Assembly: GCF_000741295.1 (NCBI RefSeq)
Contig: NZ_JGZG01000005.1
Span: 62,001-126,000, forward strand
Length of the DNA stretch: 64,000 bases
Direction: 5' to 3'
Origin: Bifidobacterium pseudolongum subsp. globosum
GTDB taxonomy: Bacteria; Actinomycetota; Actinomycetes; Actinomycetales; Bifidobacteriaceae
Position 1 is the first letter of the stretch. Each line of letters begins with the position of its first letter. The notes under the pieces were generated by a model that had not been told where the DNA came from, searched no databases, and saw only the letters and a program-made list of their open reading frames with translations. Made by a program: the position numbers and the translations under genes. Shown piece by piece: positions 50,704-60,135 of the stretch.

Positions 50704-52554
50704 TCAGCGCAGCACGCTGCGGATGCGCGCGGTGACCGCTTCGCACGTCAGCCCATATCGGCTGTTGAGTGTGGCGAGCGGCGTGCGGTCGGTGAACGCC
50801 TTGTCCGCGCCGAAATTGAGCGTGCGCATGCCCGATCCGGGCATCATGTTCGCGTAGAACGCGGTGATTTTCTCACCCCAGCCACCTTCCAGCTGCGCGT
50901 CTTCGAGCGTGACCACAAGCGTGTGGTCGCTCGCGAGCGCGCGCAGAGTGGTCTCGTCGAGCGTGGAGAACTGCAGCGGGTCGATGAGTGTGGCGTGCAC
51001 AGGGTCGGTGTCGTCGCTCGCGAGCACGTGCACCACATCGCGCGCGAGGGGATAGGCGTTGCCCAAGCCAAGCACCGCCACCGTGTCGCCCGCTTCGGCC
51101 ACGTGGTAGCCGCACCACGGGTTGTTCGCATCGGTGGCCTGCGGTTCGACCGTGGCGTCGGGGTCGAGGGTGCCGGAGCGCTCGCCGCCCAAGATCTGGT
51201 TGCCGGGCACGCGGATCAGCACCGGATGGCTGTTGCGTTCGCTCGTGGACCAAGCGAGCATGTCAAGGAACATCTGCCGTGAGGTGGGCGCCAGACACAG
51301 CAGACCGGGGATGTTGCCGAAGAACGGCACGTCGAATGCACCGGAATGGGTGTTGTCGGCGTCGCTCAGGCCGGCGCCGAACGAGAGGAGCGTCACCGGG
51401 GTGCCGTTGAGCGCCACCTCCTGCTGCACTTGGTCGAACGTGCGCTGGAAGAACGTGGCGGATGTGGCCACCACGGGCCGGCCGCCGGCTTTGGCGATGC
51501 CGGAGGCGAACGCCACCGCGTGCTCTTCGGTGATGCCGGTGTCTACATAATGCGGACCCGCCTGTGCGCGGAACGCGTGGGTGATGCCGTTCGATCCAGG
51601 AGTGGCCGGCGAGATGACGATGAGCCCGGGTTCGTGCTCGAAGCGCGCGGCGAGTGCATCCATGGCGAGCGCACCGTAGTATTTGCGTGCGCCGAGCGGG
51701 GTGTCTTCCTGCGCGAGCGGGTTCTGCCAATGGTTCTCTTCGCACCGGCCCGCGCGCACGCCATGGCGCGCGTCCTCGGCGTCGAGCCCCAGGCCCTTGG
51801 TGGTGTGCACATGCAGCACGACCGGGTGGTCGATGTCTTTGACCTCGCGCAATGCCTCAATCATGGTGTGCACGTCGTTGCCATGCTCCACATAGCGGTA
51901 GTCGAGGCCGAACACGGTGAACAGGTTGCGGTCGCTGCGGCCGTGGGACGCGCGCATCTCGGCGAGCGTCGCATACATGCCGCCATGGTTCTCGGCGATC
52001 GACATCTCGTTGTCATTGACGATGATGATGAGGTTGCCGCCCTGCTCGGCGGCGTTGTTGAGCCCCTCGAACGCGATGGCCGAGCTGAGCGCGCCGTCGC
52101 CGATCACGGCGATCACGTTGCGTGTCTGCGGCACGGCGCCGGTGGTGGCCACCATGTCGCGTTCCTTGGCAAGGCCGCATGCCAGCGAGATGGATGTGCC
52201 GGTGTGGCCGAGCACGAAATGGTCGTGTTCGGATTCGGCCGGGTTGGTGAAGCCGGTGACCGAGCCGAACAGTTCGGCGTTGAGGAACGCTTCGGCGCGG
52301 CCGGTGAGCATCTTGTGCACGTAGCTTTGGTGCGAGACATCGAAGACGATCTTGTCGAGCGGGGAGTCGAACACCACATGCAGCGCCACGCTTGTCTCCA
52401 CCAGACCGAGATTGGAACCGATATGGCCGCCCGCCCGCTTGCCGAACTCCACAAGCGTTTCGCGGATCTGTGCGCAACACTCGTCAAGCTGGCGATCGTC
52501 AAGCCGTTGCACGTCCGCGGGGGAATGCAGGGTAGCCAAAATGTCGCAGGTCAT
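50704..52554 (-). CDS. dxs: 1-deoxy-D-xylulose-5-phosphate synthase
   Basis: 616 residues. Thiamine-diphosphate enzyme of the MEP isoprenoid pathway: GGHIGSNLGLVETSVALH, FDVSHQSYVHKMLTGR, GDGALSSAIAFEGLNNAAEQ, TPGSNGITHAF, DTGITEEHAVAFASG and the transketolase C-terminal domain. The sequence DVSHQSYVHK in place of DVGHQAYPHK marks the divergent bifidobacterial/lactobacillal type. I chose ATG 52554 (MTCDILATLHSPADV); an in-frame extension far upstream runs into the divergent gene and is not real. No classical Shine-Dalgarno at optimal distance (AAGGCG immediately upstream, GGAAGG ~14 nt). Confidence 0.9.
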   Translation of the reverse strand: MTCDILATLHSPADVQRLDDRQLDECCAQIRETLVEFGKRAGGHIGSNLGLVETSVALHVVFDSPLDKIVFDVSHQSYVHKMLTGRAEAFLNAELFGSVTGFTNPAESEHDHFVLGHTGTSISLACGLAKERDMVATTGAVPQTRNVIAVIGDGALSSAIAFEGLNNAAEQGGNLIIIVNDNEMSIAENHGGMYATLAEMRASHGRSDRNLFTVFGLDYRYVEHGNDVHTMIEALREVKDIDHPVVLHVHTTKGLGLDAEDARHGVRAGRCEENHWQNPLAQEDTPLGARKYYGALAMDALAARFEHEPGLIVISPATPGSNGITHAFRAQAGPHYVDTGITEEHAVAFASGIAKAGGRPVVATSATFFQRTFDQVQQEVALNGTPVTLLSFGAGLSDADNTHSGAFDVPFFGNIPGLLCLAPTSRQMFLDMLAWSTSERNSHPVLIRVPGNQILGGERSGTLDPDATVEPQATDANNPWCGYHVAEAGDTVAVLGLGNAYPLARDVVHVLASDDTDPVHATLIDPLQFSTLDETTLRALASDHTLVVTLEDAQLEGGWGEKITAFYANMMPGSGMRTLNFGADKAFTDRTPLATLNSRYGLTCEAVTARIRSVLR

Positions 52555-52605
52555 CGCCTTATCCACGTCCTTCCCGGTTCCCGCGTGGGGTCCTTTGCGT
52601 GTCCA

Positions 52606-52634
52606 TATTATAGTGTGATGAGCGATTATGCTCA
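52606..52634. promoter_or_regulatory. Divergent promoter region with palindrome
   Basis: Between dxs and the divergent oxidoreductase gene. A consensus TATAAT (minus strand, 52607-52612) can serve dxs, preceded by TTGTGA at 19-nt spacing. Next to it the palindrome TGAGC-GATTAT-GCTCA (52619-52634) would lie in the dxs spacer and could be an operator for one or both genes. Confidence 0.5.
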
Positions 52635-52678
52635 CAAAGGTGTAAAACAAGGGCACCCACACAAGATAGGGGACCATC

Positions 52679-53680
52679 ATGCAAGCCGTATATGCCGCAT
52701 CCGTCAATGCCTCCGACCCGCTCGCCGCACTCGAAGTCGGCGATGTGCCGCCAATGGAGCTGCCCGCAGGCTGGGCGCGTATCGCCGTGCATGCGACCAC
52801 GGTGAACCACCACGACATATGGTCGCTCAAGGGCGTGGGGCTTTCCGCCACGCAGACGCCGATGATCCTCGGCACCGACGTGTGCGGTGTGCTGCCCGAA
52901 GAGCCGGTGGGGGCCACGGGGCTGCATGCCGGCAGCGAGGTCGTGGCATACACCGTCGTCGGGTCCGACGGCGCCGGCGTGCTGCCGGGCGAACGACGCA
53001 GCATCCTGTCGGAACGCTACCCGGGCACGATGGCCACCGCCACACAGGTGCCCGCGGCGAACCTGTTTGCAAAACCGGCCAACCTGAGCGCCGAAGAGGC
53101 GGCCGCGCTCGGCACTAGTTGGCTCACGGCTTACTCGATGCTGTTCTCGCGAGAGCGCGGCGCACAGGTGCAGCCCGGCGACAGTGTGCTGATCCAAGGC
53201 GCCGGCGGCGGTGTTTCCACCGCGGCGACGATGCTGGCGCGCGCCGCGGGCCTCGAGGTGTTCGTCACCTCGCGCAGCGCCGCCAAACGCGGCCGCGCGG
53301 CCGCACTGGGCGCGCACGCCACGTTCGAACCCGGCGTGCGTCTACCGCACAAAGTGGACGCCGTGCTCGACTCGGTCGGCTCGGGTACATGGAGCCATTC
53401 GATCAAATCGGTGCGTCCCGGCGGCACCGTCGTCACATGCGGCGCCACAAGCGGCGACCAGCCGGGCGCGGAGCTCACGCGTGTGTTCTTCCAGGACATC
53501 CGCATCCAAGGCAACACGATGGGCTCACGTGAGGACTTCGCACGCCTGCTGCGCTTCGTGGAACACGCCGACCTGCATCCGCCGATCGACGCCGTATACG
53601 CCGCGGCCGACGCACGTGCCGCCTTCGGACGCGTGATCGCCGGCGACGTGTTCGGCAAGGTGGCGCTCACCTTCGCCTGA
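52679..53680 (+). CDS. Zinc-independent MDR-family alcohol dehydrogenase / quinone oxidoreductase
   Basis: 333 residues; ATG with ATAGGGG upstream. MDR fold: GWARIAVHATTVNHHDIWSL, LGTDVCGVLPEEPVG, LGTSWLTAYSMLFSRER and Rossmann motif VLIQGAGGGVSTAATMLARAAG (written here in part), then DSVGSGTWSHSIKSVRPGGT. The four-Cys structural zinc site of classical ADHs is absent and the catalytic zinc ligands are not evident, so it resembles quinone-oxidoreductase-like members. Substrate unknown. Confidence 0.88.
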   Translation: MQAVYAASVNASDPLAALEVGDVPPMELPAGWARIAVHATTVNHHDIWSLKGVGLSATQTPMILGTDVCGVLPEEPVGATGLHAGSEVVAYTVVGSDGAGVLPGERRSILSERYPGTMATATQVPAANLFAKPANLSAEEAAALGTSWLTAYSMLFSRERGAQVQPGDSVLIQGAGGGVSTAATMLARAAGLEVFVTSRSAAKRGRAAALGAHATFEPGVRLPHKVDAVLDSVGSGTWSHSIKSVRPGGTVVTCGATSGDQPGAELTRVFFQDIRIQGNTMGSREDFARLLRFVEHADLHPPIDAVYAAADARAAFGRVIAGDVFGKVALTFA

Positions 53681-53785
53681 CGCCGCGCCAATATCTGAGA
53701 TGGGCCGCCATGCGTGCCCGTCTGCGCCCGCCGCGTGGCGTACAGTAGTGGCGTACACACCACACCTTCTCGCGTAAGGAAGCAA

Positions 53786-54283
53786 ATGACAGCCAGTACT
53801 CCGCAAGTGGCCGTGATCATGGGATCGGCCAGCGATTGGGACACGATGAAGCACGCATGCGCCATGCTCGACCAGTTCACGGTGCCGTACATGAAGCAGG
53901 TCATCTCGGCGCACCGCACCCCGGAGCTCATGGGCGAATTCGCGCACAACGCGCGCGCCAACGGCATCAAGGTCATCATCGCCGGCGCCGGCGGGGCCGC
54001 GCACCTGCCCGGCATGGTCGCCGCGCAGACCACGCTGCCCGTCATCGGCGTGCCGGTGCAGTCCCATGCGCTGTCGGGCTGGGATTCGCTGCTGTCGATT
54101 GTGCAGATGCCTGGTGGCATTCCCGTGGCCACCACGGCGATCGGCAAATCCGGCGCCACGAACGCGGGCCTGCTCGCCATCAGCATGCTGAGCATGACCG
54201 ACGAGCGCCTCGCGAACGAATTGCAGGAGTACCGCGACGACCTCAAGCAGAAGGTGGATGAATCCAATGCCAAGCTTGTCTGA
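53786..54283 (+). CDS. purE: N5-carboxyaminoimidazole ribonucleotide mutase
   Basis: 165 residues; ATG preceded by GTAAGGA. Class I Pur[36 protein letters not shown] (active-site His), [18 protein letters not shown], and [21 protein letters not shown]. It converts N5-CAIR to CAIR in purine synthesis. The stop overlaps the purK start region, so the pair is translationally coupled. Confidence 0.97.
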   Translation: MTASTPQVAVIMGSASDWDTMKHACAMLDQFTVPYMKQVISAHRTPELMGEFAHNARANGIKVIIAGAGGAAHLPGMVAAQTTLPVIGVPVQSHALSGWDSLLSIVQMPGGIPVATTAIGKSGATNAGLLAISMLSMTDERLANELQEYRDDLKQKVDESNAKLV

Positions 54284-55430
54284 CGAAACCAACGGCGCGC
54301 TCGCCGCCCTCGAGCCGGGCATGACAATCGGCATTGTGGGCGGCGGCCAGCTCGGCCGCATGATGGCGCTGAGCGCCAAATACATGGGGTTCCGCGTGGG
54401 CGTGCTCGACCCGACCGACGATTGCCCCACCGCGCAGGTGGCAGACTTCCAGATCGTGGCAGACTACGACGACACCGCGGCGATCCGCGCGCTCGCCGAC
54501 CACAGCGACGTGTTGACGTATGAATTCGAGAATGTCGACGCCGACGCGCTCGATGCAGTGCGCGACCGTGTGGCGATCCCCCAGGGCACCGACCTGTTGC
54601 GCGTGACGCAGAACCGCATCGCCGAAAAGACGTTCATCAACGACCATGGCATCGGCACCGCGCCATGGCGCGCCGTGCAGTCGCGCGATGAGCTCGACTC
54701 GGCGCTCGCCGAGATCGGCTACCCGGCCGTGCTCAAGACGAGCGAAGGCGGCTATGACGGCCACGGGCAGATCGTGCTGCACAGCGAGGACGACCTTGCG
54801 CAGGTGTGGGCCGCCGACGAATTCCCGCAGGCGATTCTCGAGGGGTTCGTCGATTTCGCGTACGAGGCGTCGATCCTAGTGTCGGGCGACGGCGAGCATT
54901 ACGTCACGTTCCCGGTGGTGCGCAACATTCACCGCAACAACATCCTGCACATGACGCTCGCGCCGGCCGAGGTCGGCACGGCGCTCGAGGAATCCGCACG
55001 CGCGCTCGCCATCGAGCTGGCGCGCGGGTTCAGGCTCGCCGGCACGCTCGCAATCGAGCTGTTCGTGACAAACGACGGCGGCGTGCTGGTGAACGAACTG
55101 GCGCCGCGCCCGCACAATTCGGGCCACTACACGATCGAGGCGTGCTCGTCCGACCAGTTCGACACGCATATCCGCGGCATCGCCGGCTGGCCGCTTGAGC
55201 AGCCGCGCCTGCTGAGCCCGGCCGTCATGGTCAATGTGCTCGGGCAGCATGTGGCGCCCACGCGCGCCGCACGCGCCAACCACCCCGAGTGGCATATGCA
55301 CGATTACGGCAAGGCGCAGGTCAAACACAACCGTAAGATGGGGCACATCACCGTGCTGACCGACGACCCCGCACGCACGGCGGCCGACCTTGAGGCCACC
55401 GGCTGCTGGAGCGGCGAAAGCGGTCAGTAG
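54267..55430 (+). CDS. purK: N5-carboxyaminoimidazole ribonucleotide synthase
   Basis: 387 residues from ATG 54267, which has AAGGTGG 8 nt upstream and overlaps purE by 17 nt; ATG 54258 is an alternative. ATP-grasp enzyme: [75 protein letters not shown] split at the conserved [14 protein letters not shown]. It carboxylates AIR with ATP and bicarbonate, feeding PurE. Confidence 0.96.
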   Translation: MPSLSDETNGALAALEPGMTIGIVGGGQLGRMMALSAKYMGFRVGVLDPTDDCPTAQVADFQIVADYDDTAAIRALADHSDVLTYEFENVDADALDAVRDRVAIPQGTDLLRVTQNRIAEKTFINDHGIGTAPWRAVQSRDELDSALAEIGYPAVLKTSEGGYDGHGQIVLHSEDDLAQVWAADEFPQAILEGFVDFAYEASILVSGDGEHYVTFPVVRNIHRNNILHMTLAPAEVGTALEESARALAIELARGFRLAGTLAIELFVTNDGGVLVNELAPRPHNSGHYTIEACSSDQFDTHIRGIAGWPLEQPRLLSPAVMVNVLGQHVAPTRAARANHPEWHMHDYGKAQVKHNRKMGHITVLTDDPARTAADLEATGCWSGESGQ

Positions 55431-55458
55431 CGGCGCCGACACAACGGAAAGGAGCACC

Positions 55459-55983
55459 GTGGCCGCACAGAGTGGGCGCAACACACGACAGAAAGACGTC
55501 ATCCGTGAGGCGTTGGGGGCGTGCGACGTGTTCATTTCGGCGCAAGCGCTTCACCAACGGCTTGTGGACGGTGGCGAGCATATCTCACTCGCCACCGTCT
55601 ACCGCCGTCTCAATGCGATGGCCGACAGCGGTCAGGCGGACACCGTACGTATGAACGGCCAGCAGATGTTCCGCCTATGCGGCGATGAACGCCACCACCA
55701 CCATCTGGTCTGCGTCGCGTGCGGCAGGACCGTGCAAATCGACCCGCCGAGCGAGACGTGGCTGCGTTCGATCGCCGAGGAGCACGGGTTCACGGTCGAA
55801 TCGCACACACTCGAGGTGTTCGGGCTGTGCGCGCAGTGCCGCGCCGCCCGCGCTCAGTCGGACGGCGTGGACGCAGTCGACGACGCGGATGCCGGCGCAG
55901 CGGTCGATGCGGAGGCGTCGTCCTTCGGCTTGAACGACGAAAGCATGCCGAGCGCCTCGCGGAACGTGAGCGATGGTAGGTAG
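55459..55983 (+). CDS. Fur-family metalloregulator (Zur/Fur type)
   Basis: 174 residues, GTG start with AAAGGAG 5 nt upstream. Winged helix QALHQRLVDGGEHISLATVYRRLN (in part), then HHHHLVCVACGRTVQI and the second Cys pair GLCAQC forming the structural zinc site. RHHHHLVC with C-x-x-C is typical of the family, with Zur a likely subtype. The last ~43 residues (DADAGAAVDAEAS and similar) are acidic, low complexity and overlap the antisense end of the MprF-like gene by at least 130 bases, so this tail may be an accident of the overlap. Metal specificity not determined. Confidence 0.9.
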   Translation: MAAQSGRNTRQKDVIREALGACDVFISAQALHQRLVDGGEHISLATVYRRLNAMADSGQADTVRMNGQQMFRLCGDERHHHHLVCVACGRTVQIDPPSETWLRSIAEEHGFTVESHTLEVFGLCAQCRAARAQSDGVDAVDDADAGAAVDAEASSFGLNDESMPSASRNVSDGR

Positions 55984-58516
55984 CGCGGATGATCGCGATC
56001 GCCAGGTTCGGCAGCAACGCCGAATCGCGGTAGCAGATGTACACCGGCCGTTGGATCGGCTGGAACTTGAGCTTGAACCGGTACAGCGACTTGAACCCGT
56101 ACGCCGGCTCCAGCAGGTCGGCCACAAGTGCGAGCGAATGCTGCAGCACCGTGGTGCCGTCGATGTTCGACGTGTCGTCGCTCGTGGCGTCCGACGAATG
56201 CTGCAGGCCGCTGAGTGGCGCCGCCGATAGGCTGACGAACCGCACCTGCTCGTCCGGGTGCGCTTCCCCCCAATCGTGCATGCGCTGGGCCATACGCGCG
56301 ATGAGGAACTCCATGATGCCGTTGTAGCTGCCATGGTTGTAGCGCATGAAGTCGAGCGTCCAACCGATCACATGGCCGCCGCGCCACGTGGGCAGCCAAC
56401 TCGTGACGGCCTGCACCACACCGTCGCCGTCGATCGCGTAGAGGATCTTGACACGGGGGTCCTTCAATTCCTCCACGCCGCCGAGCGTGAACTTCATCTC
56501 AGGCAGCGCCTTGCCCTGCGACCACTGTTCGGAAATGCCCTCGATCTGCGACTGCACGTCAGCCGGCGCCTCGTCGAACGTGGTCATCACATCGACGATG
56601 CCTTCGCGCTTCGCCTTGTTGATGGCGGTGCGCACATCCTGCCACTTCTTGCCGGTCGTCTTCCACGCCTGCGGGTCGATGAGCATCTCTTCGCCCACCA
56701 TGATCGAATGCCAGCCCTGCTCCTGCAGGTAGTCCTTCTGCTCTTCATGCACCGCGTAGAACACCGGCGCCCACGTATGGTCGCTGCAGAAGCGCGAGAA
56801 ATCGTCCAGATCGCTGAACCATCCTTCCGGGTCGCCGAACGGGCCGGTCGTGGTGAGCGCGATGTGGTTGAGCACACGGTAGGCCACCGCTGAACGGCCG
56901 GTTGGGGAAAGCCAGTATTCGTTGCCTTCCCACGTGGCCATGAAACTCATCGATTCGCCGCCATGCTCCACAAGCGTCTCGGCCTGTTCGTGCGCCGCGT
57001 GGTCGTAGTCGATCGACGAGTGCAGCCATGCGAGCGAGACCACGAGCAATACGAGCCAGAACACCATGCCCACCCCTTGGTAGATCACCGAGGCGAGCGC
57101 CGTGGCCGGCGCGAAGGTCAGTGAGGTGGCCGCAAGATAGCCCGCCGGCAGCAGACGCGCCGGCAGGTCCTCGAACAGCATGCGCGCGTCAGGGTGCGGC
57201 ACGAAGTCCTGCGCGTGCGTGAAGCCGAACACCAGATAGACGGTCAGGCACACGAGCAGCGTCACAATGAGCACCGTGACGCTCAAGCTCAGCGTGCGGC
57301 GGTGGGTGCGCACCGAGAAATTGCGCAACGCCACGCCGAGGGCAATCGCGTAGATCAGCGGCACGAGCACACTGACCGCGCATGTGAGCAGCGTGCCCGG
57401 CGGCAGCGCAGCCGACGCATTGCCATCGACCGGTGTGAAGAAACTGCGGATCGGCACGATTAGGTAATAGACCACGGCGGTGAGCGCGGTCAGCGCATAG
57501 AAGACAATGTTCGCCACCGCGGCGGCGCGCCTGCCCAACATGACGCCCCAGGCGAGCGTGAGCATGACGAGGACGCACAGCACCGACCGCACCACGTCGC
57601 CGGGGAACAGGCCCGCGGTGAACGAGTTCTGCTGGAAGCAGCCGAGTGAGGCCCCGCCGTTGAGGCATGCCGCGAGGCGGCTGGAATGCGCCGACCCCGG
57701 GCCCATGATCCACGCGAGCGAGGTGAGCGGGCCGGCATGGATGCGCGAAGTGGCGGTGACGACCGGCCCGAGTGCGAGCACAAAGCCGATCGCACCCAAG
57801 ATGCGCCTTTTTTCGCGCGACGAACTGTACTGCCAATGCCACCGTTCGGATTCATGCGGGCGCCCGGCGATCGCCGTGCCGATTAGCTGGCCGGCCACGG
57901 CGGCGATGAGCGTGCAGTAGTCGCCGGGATTGCCTCCGTACAGGATCACCACGAGCACGGCGGTGTAGCCGATGAGGCGCACGCGGTGGCACCACAGCGC
58001 GTAAGAGAACGCGGTGGAGGCCATCAGCGCGCCTGTCACCAGTGTCACCGGGCTCAACGAGAACACGATCTGCGAGGTCAGCGCGCGGTCGCCGAACAGG
58101 GTGCTGATGCCCGCGCACAACAGCAGGCCGCCGCCGATGCCAATGATCGCGCTGCCCAACGAGACGAGCGTTGTGCGCATGGCGCCCATGCGCGGCTCGG
58201 CCACACACAGTACGCATAGGATGAGCACCGCCTCGACGATGAGCTGGAGCACCCCGCGCGTCAACACGAGCGAGGGGAGCAGGCGCGCCAGGTCGAACGC
58301 CCCCAGCGTGGTGCTCAGCTCGGCATAGGGCAGGCTCTTGTGCTGTACCGCGTAGAACAGCCACCAGCACAGGTTGATGGCCACGAACCCGGCGGTGACC
58401 CAGAGCGCGAACCGCTGCTCATGCACCCATTGGCGCAGGTCGGCGAGCAGCTGCGCGCCGACGCCGCTGCCGGCACGGCGTTGTGGCCGTGCCTTGGATG
58501 ATTGGTTGGCATTCAC
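55790..58516 (-). CDS. MprF-like phosphatidylglycerol aminoacyltransferase (C-terminal frameshift likely)
   Basis: GTG start with GAGGT upstream; the frame gives 908 residues. About 12-14 membrane helices fill residues 30-520, including rhomboid-like stretches, followed by a DUF2156 (LPG synthase C-terminal) domain: DDFSRFCSDHTWAPVFYAVHEE, GWTLDFMRYNHGSYNGIMEF, VRFVSLSAAPLSG and FKSLYRFKLKFQPIQRPVYIC. The last ~64 residues are Arg-Pro-rich nonsense. One base missing at 55982/55983 would restore YLPSLTFREALGMLSS in the other frame with a stop at 55854. The family transfers Lys or Ala from tRNA to phosphatidylglycerol, lowering negative surface charge. Overlaps its upstream partner esterase by 4 nt, and the fur gene antisense. 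Confidence 0.88.
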   Translation of the reverse strand: MNANQSSKARPQRRAGSGVGAQLLADLRQWVHEQRFALWVTAGFVAINLCWWLFYAVQHKSLPYAELSTTLGAFDLARLLPSLVLTRGVLQLIVEAVLILCVLCVAEPRMGAMRTTLVSLGSAIIGIGGGLLLCAGISTLFGDRALTSQIVFSLSPVTLVTGALMASTAFSYALWCHRVRLIGYTAVLVVILYGGNPGDYCTLIAAVAGQLIGTAIAGRPHESERWHWQYSSSREKRRILGAIGFVLALGPVVTATSRIHAGPLTSLAWIMGPGSAHSSRLAACLNGGASLGCFQQNSFTAGLFPGDVVRSVLCVLVMLTLAWGVMLGRRAAAVANIVFYALTALTAVVYYLIVPIRSFFTPVDGNASAALPPGTLLTCAVSVLVPLIYAIALGVALRNFSVRTHRRTLSLSVTVLIVTLLVCLTVYLVFGFTHAQDFVPHPDARMLFEDLPARLLPAGYLAATSLTFAPATALASVIYQGVGMVFWLVLLVVSLAWLHSSIDYDHAAHEQAETLVEHGGESMSFMATWEGNEYWLSPTGRSAVAYRVLNHIALTTTGPFGDPEGWFSDLDDFSRFCSDHTWAPVFYAVHEEQKDYLQEQGWHSIMVGEEMLIDPQAWKTTGKKWQDVRTAINKAKREGIVDVMTTFDEAPADVQSQIEGISEQWSQGKALPEMKFTLGGVEELKDPRVKILYAIDGDGVVQAVTSWLPTWRGGHVIGWTLDFMRYNHGSYNGIMEFLIARMAQRMHDWGEAHPDEQVRFVSLSAAPLSGLQHSSDATSDDTSNIDGTTVLQHSLALVADLLEPAYGFKSLYRFKLKFQPIQRPVYICYRDSALLPNLAIAIIRATYHRSRSARRSACFRRSSRRTTPPHRPLRRHPRRRLRPRRPTERGRRGTARTARTPRVCAIRP
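55854..55982 (-). other. Out-of-frame conserved C-terminus of the MprF-like gene
   Basis: This frame reads YLPSLTFREALGMLSSFKPK followed by a Ser/Ala/Thr tail and TGA at 55854. The leucine-rich motif is what MprF/DUF2156 proteins have after the last beta strand (IAIIRA in the main frame). The join needs one extra base between 55982 and 55983. Confidence 0.7.
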
Positions 58517-59895
58517 TGGAGTACCTCAACTTTCTGTGCGTGGTCGTGTGCATAGTCTTCGAATGCAGCGGGCGTGGTGCTCAGACCCATGCGATCGCAC
58601 AGCCAGGGGAGCGCCACCGCGAACGTGGCGTTGACGGCGCGCCAATCATGCCCGCTGCCGGTGGCCTTGACCATGTGCACGGTCCAGCACGCCTCGCGCG
58701 CCGCCTCGCCGATCGTGACCACATTGGCCAACGACGTGTGATCACGCGCACCCGCGCCGAGGACCATGACCTGGCGTGACGGCGCGTGCGCCTTGATCGC
58801 GTTCACTGGCACCTGCCTGTCGTATGCGGCTTCGTCACCACCGAAGTAGTCGCTGATCATTGATTGTCTGCTGCCGGCGGTGGGGGCGAGTTCGCCGTCC
58901 ACCGCGAGCACGTTGCCGTAGACCGCAGGGAAGTTCGGCGCCAGCTGTGTGGAGCATGTGGCGCCTTGCGAGAATCCGCCGATCACCCAGTCGGTCGCAT
59001 CGCCGCTCACCGGCAGGGTGGCTCGGATCCAATCGGGCACATCCTGGGTCAGATAGGTCTGCGCCTTGCCCACTTTGGTGGTGTCGGCGCACAGGCTGTT
59101 GGTCATCATGCCTGTGTTCTGGTCCGGCGAGACCACAATCGGCGCCAACCCGTTGTGCTCACGTGCATATCGCGTCAGTACTGCGACCGCATTGCTCGCG
59201 CCGAAGAAGCGCGAGGGGCTGCCGGGTTGACCCGAAAGCATGACGAGCACGGGCAGCACGGGCGGATGGGCCGCGAGCGCCGCCGGCGGCAGCCAGACGA
59301 CGGCGTGGCGCGCCCGGAACCCCGAGCGCGTGGCGGGAATCGTGGCGTTGAACAGCTTGCCTTCCGTCTCCGGGCGCACCGATCCGGAGCGCACCTGGGC
59401 GTTCCATTGCGCCACGCTGACCGTGGCGCGTGAGACATGCGCCGACTCGAGCGGCGGATACGGGGAGTAATCCACAAGACTGCCCACGGTCTGGAATTCA
59501 CCGTAGATCGCGTTGATGCGCAATCCCGCACCGAGCACAGTGAGTGGCACCATGGCGATCGCGAGCACGCGCTTCCACCCGCGCGTCATCACCGCGGCGG
59601 CGATGAACGCGCCGGCCAGAAAGAACCCGCTGGCTGCGGCCCCGATCACCTCCCAGCCGAGCTCCACACCGAACAGCACAATGCCGTCGGAGATGAACCA
59701 CGTGATGGCGCCGCCCGCACACGCGCAGACGAGCGCGGCCACCGCCTGTTTGACCACGTTGCGGCGCTTGCCGGCGGCGATCTGCGCGGCGGCGAGCACC
59801 ACAAGCCCCACACCGAGCATCGCCCACACGGCATAGGGGAGCCACCCGTGGGTGATACGGGTCTGGTATACCGCGTCCCAGCCTGTGGCCTGCAC
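58513..59895 (-). CDS. Membrane-anchored alpha/beta-hydrolase esterase
   Basis: 460 residues from GTG 59895, which has AGGAG 8 nt upstream; longer in-frame starts up to 60153 lack a site and contain Arg-rich sequence. Four N-terminal membrane helices, then an extracytoplasmic esterase-D-type domain: HAVVWLPPAALAAHPPVLPV, nucleophile Ser in VIGGFSQGATCSTQL, acidic residue near LAVDGELAPT and His in GSGHDWRAVN. It overlaps the MprF-like gene by 4 nt. In other actinobacteria and enterococci, similar esterases remove amino acids from aminoacylated lipids, so the pair probably sets the level of lipid aminoacylation (inference). Confidence 0.87.
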   Translation of the reverse strand: MQATGWDAVYQTRITHGWLPYAVWAMLGVGLVVLAAAQIAAGKRRNVVKQAVAALVCACAGGAITWFISDGIVLFGVELGWEVIGAAASGFFLAGAFIAAAVMTRGWKRVLAIAMVPLTVLGAGLRINAIYGEFQTVGSLVDYSPYPPLESAHVSRATVSVAQWNAQVRSGSVRPETEGKLFNATIPATRSGFRARHAVVWLPPAALAAHPPVLPVLVMLSGQPGSPSRFFGASNAVAVLTRYAREHNGLAPIVVSPDQNTGMMTNSLCADTTKVGKAQTYLTQDVPDWIRATLPVSGDATDWVIGGFSQGATCSTQLAPNFPAVYGNVLAVDGELAPTAGSRQSMISDYFGGDEAAYDRQVPVNAIKAHAPSRQVMVLGAGARDHTSLANVVTIGEAAREACWTVHMVKATGSGHDWRAVNATFAVALPWLCDRMGLSTTPAAFEDYAHDHAQKVEVLQ

Positions 59896-60135
59896 CGTGT
59901 TCGCTCCTGCCTTCTTCCCTGCATGCACTTCGATAGTCGCACAAACGGCGTCACCGCGACGCGGGGTACCGCGCAGCGCGAACATGGCCGCGACGATGGC
60001 CCAGCGCCGGTATTTCCATGAGCTAAGCCGATTGTCAGCTTGGTGGAGGAAAATGGGGCGACGACACACAAACATACACATGACTAACGGCACCCGCATA
60101 CCATTGCCGTTCACGGATTTGGAGCGACTCACATC

